Shown piece after piece: positions 26,470 to 35,054 of a DNA stretch of 64,000 nt. Within the stretch, counting starts at the first letter, position 1; the number at the start of each line of letters is the position of its first letter. The DNA is from an uncultured Desulfobacter sp. (GTDB lineage: Bacteria; Desulfobacterota; Desulfobacteria; Desulfobacterales; Desulfobacteraceae). The position numbers and the translations under genes are program-made. The stretch is taken from assembly GCF_963665355.1 (NCBI RefSeq), contig NZ_OY762229.1:4464001-4528000 (forward strand), given 5' to 3'. The notes below the pieces were generated by a model that searched no databases, was not told where the DNA came from, and saw only the letters and a list, made by a program, of their open reading frames with translations.

Positions 26470-26482
26470 CTCTTTATTATAG

Positions 26483-26512
26483 TGTTTGTTGTGGTGCCCA
26501 GGAACAGAATTG
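26483..26512. repeat. Right attachment site overlapping tRNA-Phe 3' end
   Basis: Identical to 17271-17300 over 30 bases. Covers the T-arm 3' strand, acceptor 3' strand and CCA of tRNA-Phe plus nine downstream bases. The intact tRNA lies on this side, so the element supplied a replacement 3' end on integration. Confidence 0.85.
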
Positions 26513-26567
26513 AACTGCTGACACGGGGATTTTCAGTCCCCTGCTCTACCGACTGAGCTACCTGGGC
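26492..26567 (-). tRNA. tRNA-Phe (GAA)
   Basis: A 76-base tRNA on the minus strand. Acceptor arms GCCCAGG / CCTGGGC pair fully, the D-arm is AGCTCAGTCGGTAGAGC, the anticodon loop is CTGAAAAT with anticodon GAA, and the T-loop is GTTCAATTC. The CCA end is encoded (26494-26492). It lies downstream of rsmE on the same strand and serves as the integration target of the island. Confidence 0.97.
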
Positions 26568-26649
26568 ACATCAAACAACGCCAGCATTTATATGTTCTTT
26601 GACCGTTCAAGTCAAGCAAAAAATCAGCACTGTATTAAAACTTGCATTT

Positions 26650-27387
26650 TCAGCACCCACCCATATCACCCAGAAGATACTGAACCAACCCACAGGCACA
26701 TACCGCAGCTGTTTCAGCCCTTAAAATCCTGGGTCCCAGGGAGTAGCTGACAAACCCGGATTCAACAGCAAGCCGGATCTCTTCTTCTTCAAATCCGCCC
26801 TCCGGGCCGATCAGGACAACAGCACTGTGACTGCCTTGGGTATCCGGTGGGGCAAGGGGACGGTCCGAGGCCTCCCAGAAGGCAATTTTGTGTGAGCACT
26901 CTTTTGAAAAAGCCAGAACCTGCTCAAAATCCATAGCCGGCATAATTTCAACAAGACAGGACCGCCGGCATTGCTTCAACGACTCCCTGGCAATGGTCTG
27001 CCATCTTTCAATCTGTTTGCCTTCTTTCTTTTTATCTGACAATGGAATGGACCTTTTACAATAAAACGGAATCCAGCGGGTGACCCCGAGCTGGGTAATC
27101 TGCTTGATGATCTCATCCATCTTATTGTGTTTAAGCATGGCCGTGCACAAGGTCAGATCAAGAGGGGATTCCGTGAGACTCTTTTTTTCGCTTACAATGG
27201 AAATCTCCACCAAATCCGGAGAAATTTTCTCAATACAACCTGTAAAGTCCGTACCATGGCCGTCGGTCATGGAAACGGCATCTTTGGGTTTAAGCCTTAA
27301 TACCTTGCATATGTGCTTTGCATCCTGACCGTGAATTACGACCTTATCAGCGGTCAGTGCCTCTTTGCCAATTAAAAACTTCTGCAT
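26650..27387 (-). CDS. rsmE: 16S rRNA (uracil-1498-N3)-methyltransferase RsmE
   Basis: A 245-residue SPOUT-class methyltransferase that methylates U1498 of 16S rRNA. Motifs: HICKVLRLKPKDAVSMTDGHG in the N-terminal PUA-like part, CTAMLKHNKMDEIIKQITQLGV, and the knotted SAM site VVLIGPEGGFEEEEI then SLGPRILRAETAAV. Length is normal. Start ATG at 27387. Confidence 0.95.
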   Translation of the reverse strand: MQKFLIGKEALTADKVVIHGQDAKHICKVLRLKPKDAVSMTDGHGTDFTGCIEKISPDLVEISIVSEKKSLTESPLDLTLCTAMLKHNKMDEIIKQITQLGVTRWIPFYCKRSIPLSDKKKEGKQIERWQTIARESLKQCRRSCLVEIMPAMDFEQVLAFSKECSHKIAFWEASDRPLAPPDTQGSHSAVVLIGPEGGFEEEEIRLAVESGFVSYSLGPRILRAETAAVCACGLVQYLLGDMGGC

Positions 27388-27479
27388 ATTGATGTCTTGA
27401 TTTAAGTTAAAATGATAAATTTTTGATTGTTTTATATGAAAGACTGGGTAAATTACTCAGATCTTTCAACCTTTGTTGT

Positions 27480-27517
27480 GGGCCGAAGCCTGGCAGATGA
27501 TATGTCTGGCTCGGCCC
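27480..27517. other. Hairpin in the rsmE-maf gap
   Basis: A 7-bp GC-rich stem GGGCCGA (27480-27486) / TCGGCCC (27511-27517) with additional imperfect pairing inside lies between the divergent rsmE and maf genes, about 120 bases before maf. It has no T tract. It may be part of the maf 5' leader; role unknown. Confidence 0.35.
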
Positions 27518-27636
27518 ATGGCCGTTATAGTATGCGATAAACAATATTTACCATAAATTTATTTCACGTATTAAAAATAGTTTTAAAATTGGGCAAACAG
27601 TGTTCGATATTCATGAATTATGATACATAAGGGGCC

Positions 27637-28242
27637 ATGAAAACCATAAACAAAGAAAATATTATCCTGGCCTCGGGTTCACCGCGCAGAAAAGAACTCA
27701 TGGCCCGGGCAGGCATAGATTTCAAAATTCATGTGGCGGATGTTGACGAATCTGAAGTCGATCCGAACATGGCACCCGAAGAGTATGTCTGTTTATTGTC
27801 CAAAATCAAGGCCCAGGCCGTGGCTCCGATCTATCCCGGGGCCTGGACCATCGGAGCGGACACCATCGTGGCTGTGGGCAACACGATTTTAGGCAAACCA
27901 GCCGGACACCGGCAGGCCGTAGACATGTTAACCCGGCTCAGTGGCAGGGACCACAGCGTATTGACCGCTTTCACCATCACAAGGCCTAGTACCAATGATA
28001 TGGTTACAAAGGCTGTAAACACCCGGGTGCGGTTCAAAAAACTGTCCACTGATGAGATCAACTGGTACGCAGGCACAGGCGAGCCCTATGACAAGGCCGG
28101 AGGATATGGGATCCAGGGGATCGGAGCCTTCCTGGTCCAGGAGATATCCGGATCGTATACCAATGTTGTGGGCCTGCCCGTATGTGAACTCATTAAAACC
28201 CTTTTGTCCTTGGGGGCCATCAGTTTCAAGGAAGCAAAATAG
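27637..28242 (+). CDS. maf: Maf-family nucleoside triphosphate pyrophosphatase
   Basis: A 201-residue house-cleaning pyrophosphatase hydrolysing non-canonical or excess NTPs to NMP and PPi. The N-terminal LASGSPRRKELMARAGI, the central GADTIVAVGNTILGKP and SGRDHSVLTAFTI, and the catalytic EPYDKAGGYGIQGIGA are all present. The last two features place it in the Maf family; the dTTP/UTP subtype is likely but unproven. It starts a plus-strand unit with the PLP homeostasis protein two bases downstream. Confidence 0.93.
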   Translation: MKTINKENIILASGSPRRKELMARAGIDFKIHVADVDESEVDPNMAPEEYVCLLSKIKAQAVAPIYPGAWTIGADTIVAVGNTILGKPAGHRQAVDMLTRLSGRDHSVLTAFTITRPSTNDMVTKAVNTRVRFKKLSTDEINWYAGTGEPYDKAGGYGIQGIGAFLVQEISGSYTNVVGLPVCELIKTLLSLGAISFKEAK

Positions 28243-28244
28243 CA

Positions 28245-28934
28245 ATGCAGATCCAAGAAAATATAAAAAAAATTCATGAACAGATACGTGCCGCCGCAAA
28301 AAAAGCCGGACGGGATTCTTTCAAAGTCACCCTTGTCGCCGTAAGCAAAAGAAAACCGCCTGAAATGATCCGGCAGGCCATGGATGCCGGACACAAAGAT
28401 TTTGGAGAAAATTATATCCAGGAAGCCATGGAAAAGATAGATATCCTTGGCAGAACATCGGCTGTCTGGCATTTCATAGGACACCTTCAATCCAACAAAG
28501 CCAAATTTGCGGTCAAGTATTTTGACCTGATTCACACCGTGGATACGGTTAAGCTTGCCGGGGAAATCAACCGCCAGGCCGAAAAAATCGGAAAAATCCA
28601 AAATATTTTGCTCCAGGTGAACATTGCCCGGGAAACGACCAAATCCGGTGCCGGGGAAAGCGACGTTGTGGACATTGCAAAACAGGTCAGCCTGTTTGAC
28701 AACCTGCATGTATCAGGGCTGATGTGCATGCCGCCTTTTTTCGATGACCCTGAAGAGGCCAGAATCTATTTTAAAAGACTTAAACAGATCAGTATGGATA
28801 TTCAAACACTTAACCTTCCCCATACAGACATGACCCATTTATCCATGGGCATGAGCAATGATTTTGCCGTGGCTGTTGAAGAAGGGGCGACATTGGTGCG
28901 GGTGGGCACAGCCATTTTCGGAGCAAGACCGTGA
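28245..28934 (+). CDS. YggS-family pyridoxal phosphate homeostasis protein
   Basis: A 229-residue PLP-binding protein of the alanine-racemase-like fold, catalytically inactive in known members and involved in vitamin B6 and amino acid balance. Motifs: VTLVAVSKRKPPEMIRQAMD with the PLP lysine, FGENYIQEA, WHFIGHLQSNKAKF, GLMCMPPFF and THLSMGMSNDF, then VRVGTAIFGAR at the end. Length is normal. The stop overlaps the queH start by four bases. Confidence 0.95.
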   Translation: MQIQENIKKIHEQIRAAAKKAGRDSFKVTLVAVSKRKPPEMIRQAMDAGHKDFGENYIQEAMEKIDILGRTSAVWHFIGHLQSNKAKFAVKYFDLIHTVDTVKLAGEINRQAEKIGKIQNILLQVNIARETTKSGAGESDVVDIAKQVSLFDNLHVSGLMCMPPFFDDPEEARIYFKRLKQISMDIQTLNLPHTDMTHLSMGMSNDFAVAVEEGATLVRVGTAIFGARP

Positions 28935-29467
28935 AAATCCTTCTGCATTGCTGCTGCGGCCCGTGCACCATCTATCCCCTTGGGGTATTGAGAAGCATGG
29001 ACATGGAGGTCATGGGCTATTTTTACCGGCACAACATTCATCCCTTTACCGAATGCATGAAACGCCAGGAAACCTTGCGCGAATATGCGAACCAGGTGAA
29101 TCTTAAAATGATCTGGCAAAAGGGCTATGAACTTGAAGAATTTTTGCAGGCTGTGACCTTCCGGGAGAAAAACAGGTGCAGATACTGCTACCACGCACGC
29201 TTGAAATCCAGTGCCCTGGTTGCCAAAAAGGGAAATTTTGACGGCTTTTCCACCACCCTGCTCTATTCAAAATTCCAGAATCACGAATTGATTACGGAAA
29301 TCGGCCAGGACTTGGCCAGACAATATGGCCTGAAATTCATCTACCAGGATTTTCGCCAAGGCTGGACACAGGGCATAGAGTCATCAAAGGCCCGGGGCAT
29401 GTACCGCCAGCAGTACTGCGGCTGTATTTACAGCGAAAAAGACAGGTATTATAAGGACACTAAATGA
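28931..29467 (+). CDS. queH: Epoxyqueuosine reductase QueH
   Basis: A 178-residue QueH (DUF208) protein, which reduces epoxyqueuosine to queuosine in tRNA, the non-cobalamin alternative to QueG. Conserved cysteine motifs: LLHCCCGPC at residues 5-12 and CRYCYHARL mid-protein for metal/cluster binding, and QQYCGCIYS near the C terminus. The family motif GFSTTLLYSKFQNHELI is also clear. Overlaps its neighbours on both sides by four bases. Confidence 0.95.
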   Translation: MKILLHCCCGPCTIYPLGVLRSMDMEVMGYFYRHNIHPFTECMKRQETLREYANQVNLKMIWQKGYELEEFLQAVTFREKNRCRYCYHARLKSSALVAKKGNFDGFSTTLLYSKFQNHELITEIGQDLARQYGLKFIYQDFRQGWTQGIESSKARGMYRQQYCGCIYSEKDRYYKDTK

Positions 29468-29709
29468 AATATCTCTGGTGGGCAGCTCAGGTATTATGCC
29501 TTTTAATCTCCCTTTTCTTCTTTGTTTTCGGCATTGACCTTATCCGGGGGTCGTATGGCTTGAATGATCCTTTCAGCTTTATCATGACATTTTTTGCCGC
29601 AAGTTTCATCATTCTAATCAGCCTGGCCCTGGCCCTGGTGTCCGTCATTAAAATGATACGGGTCTACCGCCGCCTCAAGCCGACCCAGGCCCAAGGAGAC
29701 AGATTCTGA
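29464..29709 (+). CDS. Small two-span membrane protein
   Basis: An 81-residue protein with two hydrophobic helices (residues about 5-25 and 37-60) and a basic C-terminal tail (RVYRRLKPTQAQ). Its start overlaps the queH stop and its last base overlaps the start of the ABC-F gene, so it is translated as part of that operon. I do not recognise a family. Confidence 0.65.
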   Translation: MKYLWWAAQVLCLLISLFFFVFGIDLIRGSYGLNDPFSFIMTFFAASFIILISLALALVSVIKMIRVYRRLKPTQAQGDRF

Positions 29710-31538
29710 TGACGGTGCTGGTATCTGTAAGGCAGCTTTGCAAGGCATATGGTGATGACACCTTATTCACCGATTTAAGCTTTGATGTAAAACCGGGGGA
29801 AAAGCTCGGACTCATCGGCATGAACGGTTCAGGTAAATCCACCCTGTTGAAACTTATCTGTGGTTTCAGCAACCCGGACGAAGGAGAGATCAGTGTCCAG
29901 CCCGGCCAGCACCTGGTCTATCTGGCCCAGGAAGATGAATTTGATGAAGACCTCACCGTTGAACAGATTCTGTTCAACAGCCTATCATCAATGGAAATAC
30001 AGGAAAAAGAACGCCACCGCAGGGTGAACCGGGCCCTGGGGTTAGGCGGCTTCACCGACGCAGGCACCAGGACCAAAGAGCTGTCCGGGGGCTGGCGCAA
30101 GCGGCTGGCCATCACCCGGGCCTTTTGCCTGGAACCGGACCTTCTTTTGCTGGATGAACCCACCAACCACCTGGATATTGCCGGAATCCTATGGCTTGAG
30201 CAACTGCTTTTGGCGGCACGGTTCTCTTTTGTGGCCGTATCCCATGACCGGGCATTCCTTGAAAATGTCAGTTCCCACACCATGGAAATCGCCCGGTACT
30301 ACCATGGCGGCGTGTTCAAAATCCAGGGCAATTATCTTAAATTTGAACAGGAGCGTGACAAATACCTGGAGGCCCAGGAAAAAAAACAGTCCTCTCTGGC
30401 ATCCAAAATGCGCAGGGAAGACCAGTGGCTGCGTCAGGGCGCCAAGGCCAGAAGCACCAAGGCCAAATACAGGATTGACCAGGCAGAAGAACTGCGCAGG
30501 GAACTGTCCGAAGTCAAAGCCAGAAACCGGCAGACCGCCCGGATGGACATTGATTTTTCAGGCACAGGACGCCAGACCCGAAAGCTGCTCAGGGTGCACA
30601 ATCTGACCAAGGGATTCGGGGACAAAATACTTTTTTCCGGCATCACCTTTGAACTGGGACCTGGTTTCTGCCTGGGGGTTGTGGGAGACAACGGATCCGG
30701 CAAATCCACTTTTTTATCCCTCATCGAACAAAGCATGGAACCGGACCAGGGAACCGTTAAATGGGCGGAAAATCTTAAAACAGCCGTTTATCACCAGAAC
30801 CGGACCCAGCTGGACCCGGAAATGACCCTGCGGGATGCCCTGAATCCGGCCGGAGGCGATTCCATAAACTACAAAGGCCGCCCCGTTCATGTGGTATCCT
30901 GGGCCAAACGTTTTCTTTTCATGCCTGACCAGCTGGATATGCCGGTGGGAAGACTTTCCGGCGGAGAAAAGGCAAGAATCGTTCTTGCTGAAATTATGCG
31001 CCAGCCCTGTGATCTGCTGCTTTTAGACGAACCCACCAATGATCTTGATATCCTCTCCCTTGAAGTTCTGGAAACCTCCATCAAAGAGTTTGAAGGCGCC
31101 GTGATCATTGTCTCCCATGACCGGTATCTCATGGACCGGGTCTGCCACCGCATGCTTTATCTGGATAATAGCGAAAAACCCCAGTTTTACAGGGAGTTCA
31201 GCCAGATTCTCAAAGCCAGGACCCAGAGGGATAAAACAGCCCGGCCCGGGGAGGAAAAAGAAAAAAAAGAGCCGGCCAAACCAGCACCGGCTAAAAAGAT
31301 GTTGTTTTCATTTAAAGATAAATATGAACTGGAGCATATAGAAGAAAAAATTCTGGACGCTGAACAAAGCGTGGAAGATTTCACTGAGCAGGTACAGCGC
31401 CCTGAAGTCATGCAGGACCCGGCCCTTCTGGCACAGATCTGTAAAAACCTGGAGCAGGCCCAGTCCCTTGTCCAGTCCCTTTATTCACGCTGGGAAGAGT
31501 TGGAAGAGAAAAAGGCGGCAACGGATAAAAATCAATGA
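29709..31538 (+). CDS. ABC-F family ATPase (Uup-like)
   Basis: A 609-residue soluble protein with two ATP-binding cassettes and no membrane domain. Walker A motifs are GMNGSGKS (about residue 38) and GDNGSGKS (about 326); signature motifs are LSGGWRKRL and LSGGEKARI; Walker B are LLLLDEPTNHLD and LLLLDEPTNDLD. The linker between cassettes is charged (about 215-270). A C-terminal charged coiled-coil (about 510-609, after a Lys/Pro/Ala-rich hinge) is the feature that suggests Uup rather than EttA. ABC-F proteins act on ribosomes. Confidence 0.9.
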   Translation: MTVLVSVRQLCKAYGDDTLFTDLSFDVKPGEKLGLIGMNGSGKSTLLKLICGFSNPDEGEISVQPGQHLVYLAQEDEFDEDLTVEQILFNSLSSMEIQEKERHRRVNRALGLGGFTDAGTRTKELSGGWRKRLAITRAFCLEPDLLLLDEPTNHLDIAGILWLEQLLLAARFSFVAVSHDRAFLENVSSHTMEIARYYHGGVFKIQGNYLKFEQERDKYLEAQEKKQSSLASKMRREDQWLRQGAKARSTKAKYRIDQAEELRRELSEVKARNRQTARMDIDFSGTGRQTRKLLRVHNLTKGFGDKILFSGITFELGPGFCLGVVGDNGSGKSTFLSLIEQSMEPDQGTVKWAENLKTAVYHQNRTQLDPEMTLRDALNPAGGDSINYKGRPVHVVSWAKRFLFMPDQLDMPVGRLSGGEKARIVLAEIMRQPCDLLLLDEPTNDLDILSLEVLETSIKEFEGAVIIVSHDRYLMDRVCHRMLYLDNSEKPQFYREFSQILKARTQRDKTARPGEEKEKKEPAKPAPAKKMLFSFKDKYELEHIEEKILDAEQSVEDFTEQVQRPEVMQDPALLAQICKNLEQAQSLVQSLYSRWEELEEKKAATDKNQ

Positions 31539-31641
31539 TTATTCCAAGACCGAATCCATAGCGATTGCGATGCCGATAGCGAGTTGAATGACGGTACATT
31601 CTGAAACTACGCTACATGAAATCTCTCTAATCCAACCACTT

Positions 31642-32151
31642 CTATAGATACCCCTTGCTCTGCAGATATAATACCCCCTTCACAAGCAGGGGAATGACGA
31701 TGAAAAGGGTGAATATTCTCACCAGATGTAAAAATGCCACAAAGGAGCCGTTATGGTTTTCGGATTGGGCCAGGATGGCCATCCCCGTCATTCCTCCCGG
31801 GGAGAAGCCGAACAGGGCCGTACCAAAATCCACCAGTCCAAGCTTGCTGGCCAGAAACGCCATGCACACGGCAACAGTTAAAAGTACAATGGTGCTCAAA
31901 ATTGCCAGGGGCATGATCTTCATTCCCAAAGTCAGCAGGGAGCGGTCCATGGAGACCCCGAGAGTGATGCCCAGAATAATTTGTATACCCGTACGCACAG
32001 AAGGGGCCAGCACAACCCCCCTGGGTAAAAACAGTACTGTAAGTCCAGTACACAGCATTGCCCCGACAACGGCGCCACCAGGCACATTATAGCGTTGTGC
32101 CAGAAGGCCCCCGATAATCCCCACCGAAATAACCAGCAAATATCTTTCCAT
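31642..32151 (-). CDS. AbrB-like (ammonia monooxygenase superfamily) membrane protein
   Basis: A 169-residue protein with five or six hydrophobic segments and the motifs GAVVGAMLCTGL and, near residue 125, FGFSPGGMTGMAILAQ, typical of AbrB-type membrane proteins. These often have two repeats (about 350 residues); this one has a single repeat, a known half-size form. The function is not established despite the family being labelled as a regulator. Stands alone on the minus strand. Confidence 0.78.
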   Translation of the reverse strand: MERYLLVISVGIIGGLLAQRYNVPGGAVVGAMLCTGLTVLFLPRGVVLAPSVRTGIQIILGITLGVSMDRSLLTLGMKIMPLAILSTIVLLTVAVCMAFLASKLGLVDFGTALFGFSPGGMTGMAILAQSENHNGSFVAFLHLVRIFTLFIVIPLLVKGVLYLQSKGYL

Positions 32152-32341
32152 AATCTCTCATCCTGCTAACATAATAAAAGCAATACACCATACTTAAAAT
32201 TTTTCCATAACTATATCATGCGTGGGGCTAAATCAAGCAGCGGATTAAACTGGTATGATTTGTGCTGTATAATTCAGCCGGTTGCAAAAAACTTTTAATG
32301 ATCGCCACAATGATCCCCACGCTGTAAAAAAGGAAATTTAT

Positions 32342-33757
32342 ATGCCCTTTACCATCCGAACCAAAATTATATTGGGCTTTATGGCAAGCCTTATCTTTGT
32401 CTGTGTCCTAAGCATGGCCTTCGGGCTCAACATCGTGACATTGAAAAATAAAATGATGGTGTTAGACGAATTTCACGGACTTTTGGACAATATCCTTGAA
32501 ATCCGAAGATATGAGAAAAACACCATTCTTTACGGATACCAGGAAAAAACCGTTGAAGAGCTCATGGACTATCTGCAACGTACCAAAAGAGATATCTCCA
32601 TTCTTTCCCAGTCAATCGGCACCATTGAAGGCGTTGACCAGTACAACAGTTTCAAGAAGAAGTTTGAAACCTACAGAACACTCATGGGAGCGGGTAAAAA
32701 GCGACTGGACAGTGCCGAGGTTGCCCGGATCCGCACCCTCGGCAGTGATATGGTGAAGTTCTGTGAGGGATTGCTGGTACAAAAACGCGAACGAATCGAC
32801 CGCTCTTTGGAGAATATGGTCTCTTTTTCCATCACAGCTGTGCTTGGATTTATCCTTTGTGTTGCCATTCTATTCCTGTTTGAAGCAAAAAGCCTGATCA
32901 AACGTCTCAAGCAGGTGACGTTGGCGACACGAAGCATCCCCCAGGGGCGGTTCAAAACCATCATGGAAGATGCATCCAAACACGATGAGATTTCCCAGCT
33001 CATTGCCGGTTTCAACCAGATGGTCCGGGAGCTGGATGAAAAGCAGGAGCAGCTGGTCCAGTCCAGGAAACTGGCCTCCATCGGAACCTTTACATCGGGC
33101 ATTGCCCATGAAATCAATAATCCGCTGAACAATATATCCCTGACTGCCGACGGTCTTCTTGACGCCTTTGACGATCTTTCCGACACAGAAGCCCGGGAGA
33201 TGATCCAGGACATTCTCATCCAGACCTCCCGGGCGAGCAATGTGGTGAAAAACCTTCTGGATTTTTCCCGCAGTGATCAAACGCATATGTCACGGATTAC
33301 CATCCCCGAGGTCATTTCTGGCACCCTGGGGCTGATAAGAAATCAGCTCATGGTTCACAAGATCCGTCTGACCACAGATATCCCGGACAACCTTCCGGCC
33401 ATCCAGGGCAACCTGCACAACCTGGAGCAGGTCTTTATCAATCTGTTTTCCAACGCCATGGCTGCCATGGCCGACGGCGGCGATATCCATGTATCTGCCA
33501 ACGTGCAGGATGACGGAAGTATCCGTATACTGTTCAAGGATTCCGGCCAGGGCATTTCCCAGGAAAACCTGGCCCAGATATTTGATCCTTTTTTTACCAC
33601 CAAAGCCGTGGGTCAAGGTACCGGACTTGGTCTAAGCATTGTCTACGGTATCATCAAAAAACACTCGGGGAGTGTGGCTGTTGAAAGTGGAAATGGCCAG
33701 GGCGCATGCTTTATTATTACCCTTCCCACGGCCCAGGATGAACCGGACGCCCGGTAA
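32342..33757 (+). CDS. Membrane sensor histidine kinase
   Basis: A 471-residue kinase. Transmembrane helix 1 (about 8-28), a helical periplasmic sensor region of about 130 residues, transmembrane helix 2 (about 163-186) and a HAMP linker precede a HisKA domain with His256 in GIAHEINNPLNNISL. The ATPase domain has N-box NLFSNAMAAMADG, G1 FKDSGQGIS and G2 GQGTGLGLSIVYGI. I chose the ATG at 32342, where a normal N terminus (TIRTKIILGFMASL) begins, over the upstream TTG. It precedes the sulfite-exporter operon that encodes a receiver protein, a plausible partner (inference). Confidence 0.92.
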   Translation: MPFTIRTKIILGFMASLIFVCVLSMAFGLNIVTLKNKMMVLDEFHGLLDNILEIRRYEKNTILYGYQEKTVEELMDYLQRTKRDISILSQSIGTIEGVDQYNSFKKKFETYRTLMGAGKKRLDSAEVARIRTLGSDMVKFCEGLLVQKRERIDRSLENMVSFSITAVLGFILCVAILFLFEAKSLIKRLKQVTLATRSIPQGRFKTIMEDASKHDEISQLIAGFNQMVRELDEKQEQLVQSRKLASIGTFTSGIAHEINNPLNNISLTADGLLDAFDDLSDTEAREMIQDILIQTSRASNVVKNLLDFSRSDQTHMSRITIPEVISGTLGLIRNQLMVHKIRLTTDIPDNLPAIQGNLHNLEQVFINLFSNAMAAMADGGDIHVSANVQDDGSIRILFKDSGQGISQENLAQIFDPFFTTKAVGQGTGLGLSIVYGIIKKHSGSVAVESGNGQGACFIITLPTAQDEPDAR

Positions 33758-34111
33758 TCCGGCGGTTGTTCCAATATGGAACAACCCACCATCTACCATG
33801 GTAGACGGCATTTATCAAATATTGGAGAGCCTGTCTGCCGGCATCTATGTTTCAAAATGAATTCATCCAACCCCGGGGCCGCCTTTCCAGGTGGTCCCAG
33901 GGTTACATCTTTTTAACTTTTCCTGCCCAATCTTAAAAAAAATTTCGGGGAAAGCCTGTTCTGACGCGGGTCTTGTCACGGCTTTGCCAGGATTAAGCTC
34001 AATGGCATTTATTTTGCTATCCACGGTTTTAAAAGAGCGGGCGCCTTCATAGCACTGCCGGTACGGCAAAGGTCAGCCCAAATTAAAACCCAAAACAGGA
34101 GAGACTTAAAA
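33758..34111. other. 354-base gap before the tauE operon
   Basis: No convincing gene on either strand. It holds two palindromes near its left end (listed separately), a shorter one TGCCG-GTA-CGGCA near 34054-34066, and an AGGAGAG ribosome-binding site just before tauE. It likely carries the operon's promoter. Confidence 0.5.
33764..33805. promoter_or_regulatory. Two adjacent palindromes upstream of tauE
   Basis: Palindrome 1 has perfect 10-bp arms GGTTGTTCCA (33764-33773) and TGGAACAACC (33777-33786) around three bases. Palindrome 2 is a perfect 14-bp TCTACCATGGTAGA (33792-33805), six bases further on. They begin six bases after the histidine kinase stop. Neither has a T tract, so they look like protein-binding sites or an RNA structure rather than a simple terminator. 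Confidence 0.5.
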
Positions 34112-35053
34112 ATGTGGCATTTGTATCTGCCGATTGCAGGCCTTAGCATCAATACCCTTGCGGTGTTTGCCATGGGGGGATTTGTGGGGCTGCTTTCCGG
34201 CATCTTTGGCGTTGGCGGAGGTTTTCTGATGACCCCGCTTTTAATTATGATCGGCATTCCGCCGACCATAGCAGCAGCTTCGGATTCCAACCAAATTGTG
34301 GGCGCTTCCACCTCAGGCACCCTGGCCCATTACCGCCTGGGCAATGTGGATTTTAAAATGGGGATTCTGCTCCTTGTGGGCGGGATTCTCGGCGGCACCC
34401 TGGGCGTTCACGTGATCAAAATCCTGCGTGCCCTGGGCAATGCCGATTTTCTCATCCAGATCACCTACGTCCTCATGCTCGGATTTGTGGGTGCCTACAT
34501 GTTCATAGAGAGCCTGCAGTCCATGCGACGCACCAAGGTTCCGGCAACCGAAACCATTGATGTGGCGGCAGGACCCCGCAAGGAGTCCATGTACATGCAA
34601 CTGGTTAAAAAGCTGCCCTTCCAGACCCGGTTTGACAAATCCGGCGTGGAACTGTCCGTTCTGCTGCCCCTGATCCTTGGGACTTTCGTTGGTGTCCTTG
34701 CGGCCATCATGGGCGTGGGGGGTGGTTTTCTCATGGTACCGGTCATGGTTTATCTGCTTCGCATGCCCATGCATGTGGTGGTGGGAACAAGTCTTTTTCA
34801 GATTCTTTTCACCTGCATCAACGTCACCATCATGCAGGCGACCACCAATCACACCGTTGATTTTATTCTGGCTCTCATCCTGCTTTTGGGTTCCACTTTG
34901 GGTGCCCAGCTTGGTGTCAAGGTAAGCAAGAAACTTAAGGGCGAACAGCTTAAGATCCTTTTGGCAAGCCTGGTGTTGCTTGTGATGTTCAAAATGCTGT
35001 TTGATCTGCTGGTCACCCCCGATATTCTACTGGCATTTGCAGGAGGGCATTAA
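34112..35053 (+). CDS. TauE/SafE family sulfite/anion exporter
   Basis: A 313-residue membrane protein with the two-repeat TauE/SafE structure: GLLSGIFGVGGGFLMTPLL (about residue 30) and VLAAIMGVGGGFLMVPVMVY (about residue 200), each starting a half of about four helices. Members move sulfite, sulfoacetate or other organosulfur anions. In a sulfate reducer sulfite export or a sulfur-compound role is plausible but not shown. The stop is one base before the start of the next gene, so the operon is tight. Confidence 0.88.
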   Translation: MWHLYLPIAGLSINTLAVFAMGGFVGLLSGIFGVGGGFLMTPLLIMIGIPPTIAAASDSNQIVGASTSGTLAHYRLGNVDFKMGILLLVGGILGGTLGVHVIKILRALGNADFLIQITYVLMLGFVGAYMFIESLQSMRRTKVPATETIDVAAGPRKESMYMQLVKKLPFQTRFDKSGVELSVLLPLILGTFVGVLAAIMGVGGGFLMVPVMVYLLRMPMHVVVGTSLFQILFTCINVTIMQATTNHTVDFILALILLLGSTLGAQLGVKVSKKLKGEQLKILLASLVLLVMFKMLFDLLVTPDILLAFAGGH

Positions 35054-35054
35054 A

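Larger units (their letters stand above)
17271..26512. mobile_element. Integrated island at tRNA-Phe (about 9.2 kb), decayed
   Basis: The segment is bounded by the 30-bp direct repeats. Content differs from the flanks: broken transposases, a group II intron remnant, a serine recombinase pseudogene, a restriction methylase pseudogene and an intact exosortase pair, with AT-rich stretches. No intact tyrosine integrase is visible, so the element is probably immobile on its own and has lost or had its integrase replaced by later insertions. Confidence 0.75.

Noticed and set aside
31550-31605. Repetitive GCGAT-type sequence after the ABC-F gene
   Set aside because: The repeat is short and irregular, with too few units to call a functional repeat.
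33974-33987. Sigma-54-like sequence TGTCACGGCTTTGC
   Set aside because: It lacks the GG of the -24 element and the spacing between -24 and -12 elements is one base short.
33863-34069. 68-codon minus-strand frame upstream of tauE
   Set aside because: No ribosome site, no recognisable motif, and low-complexity basic composition; treated as non-coding.
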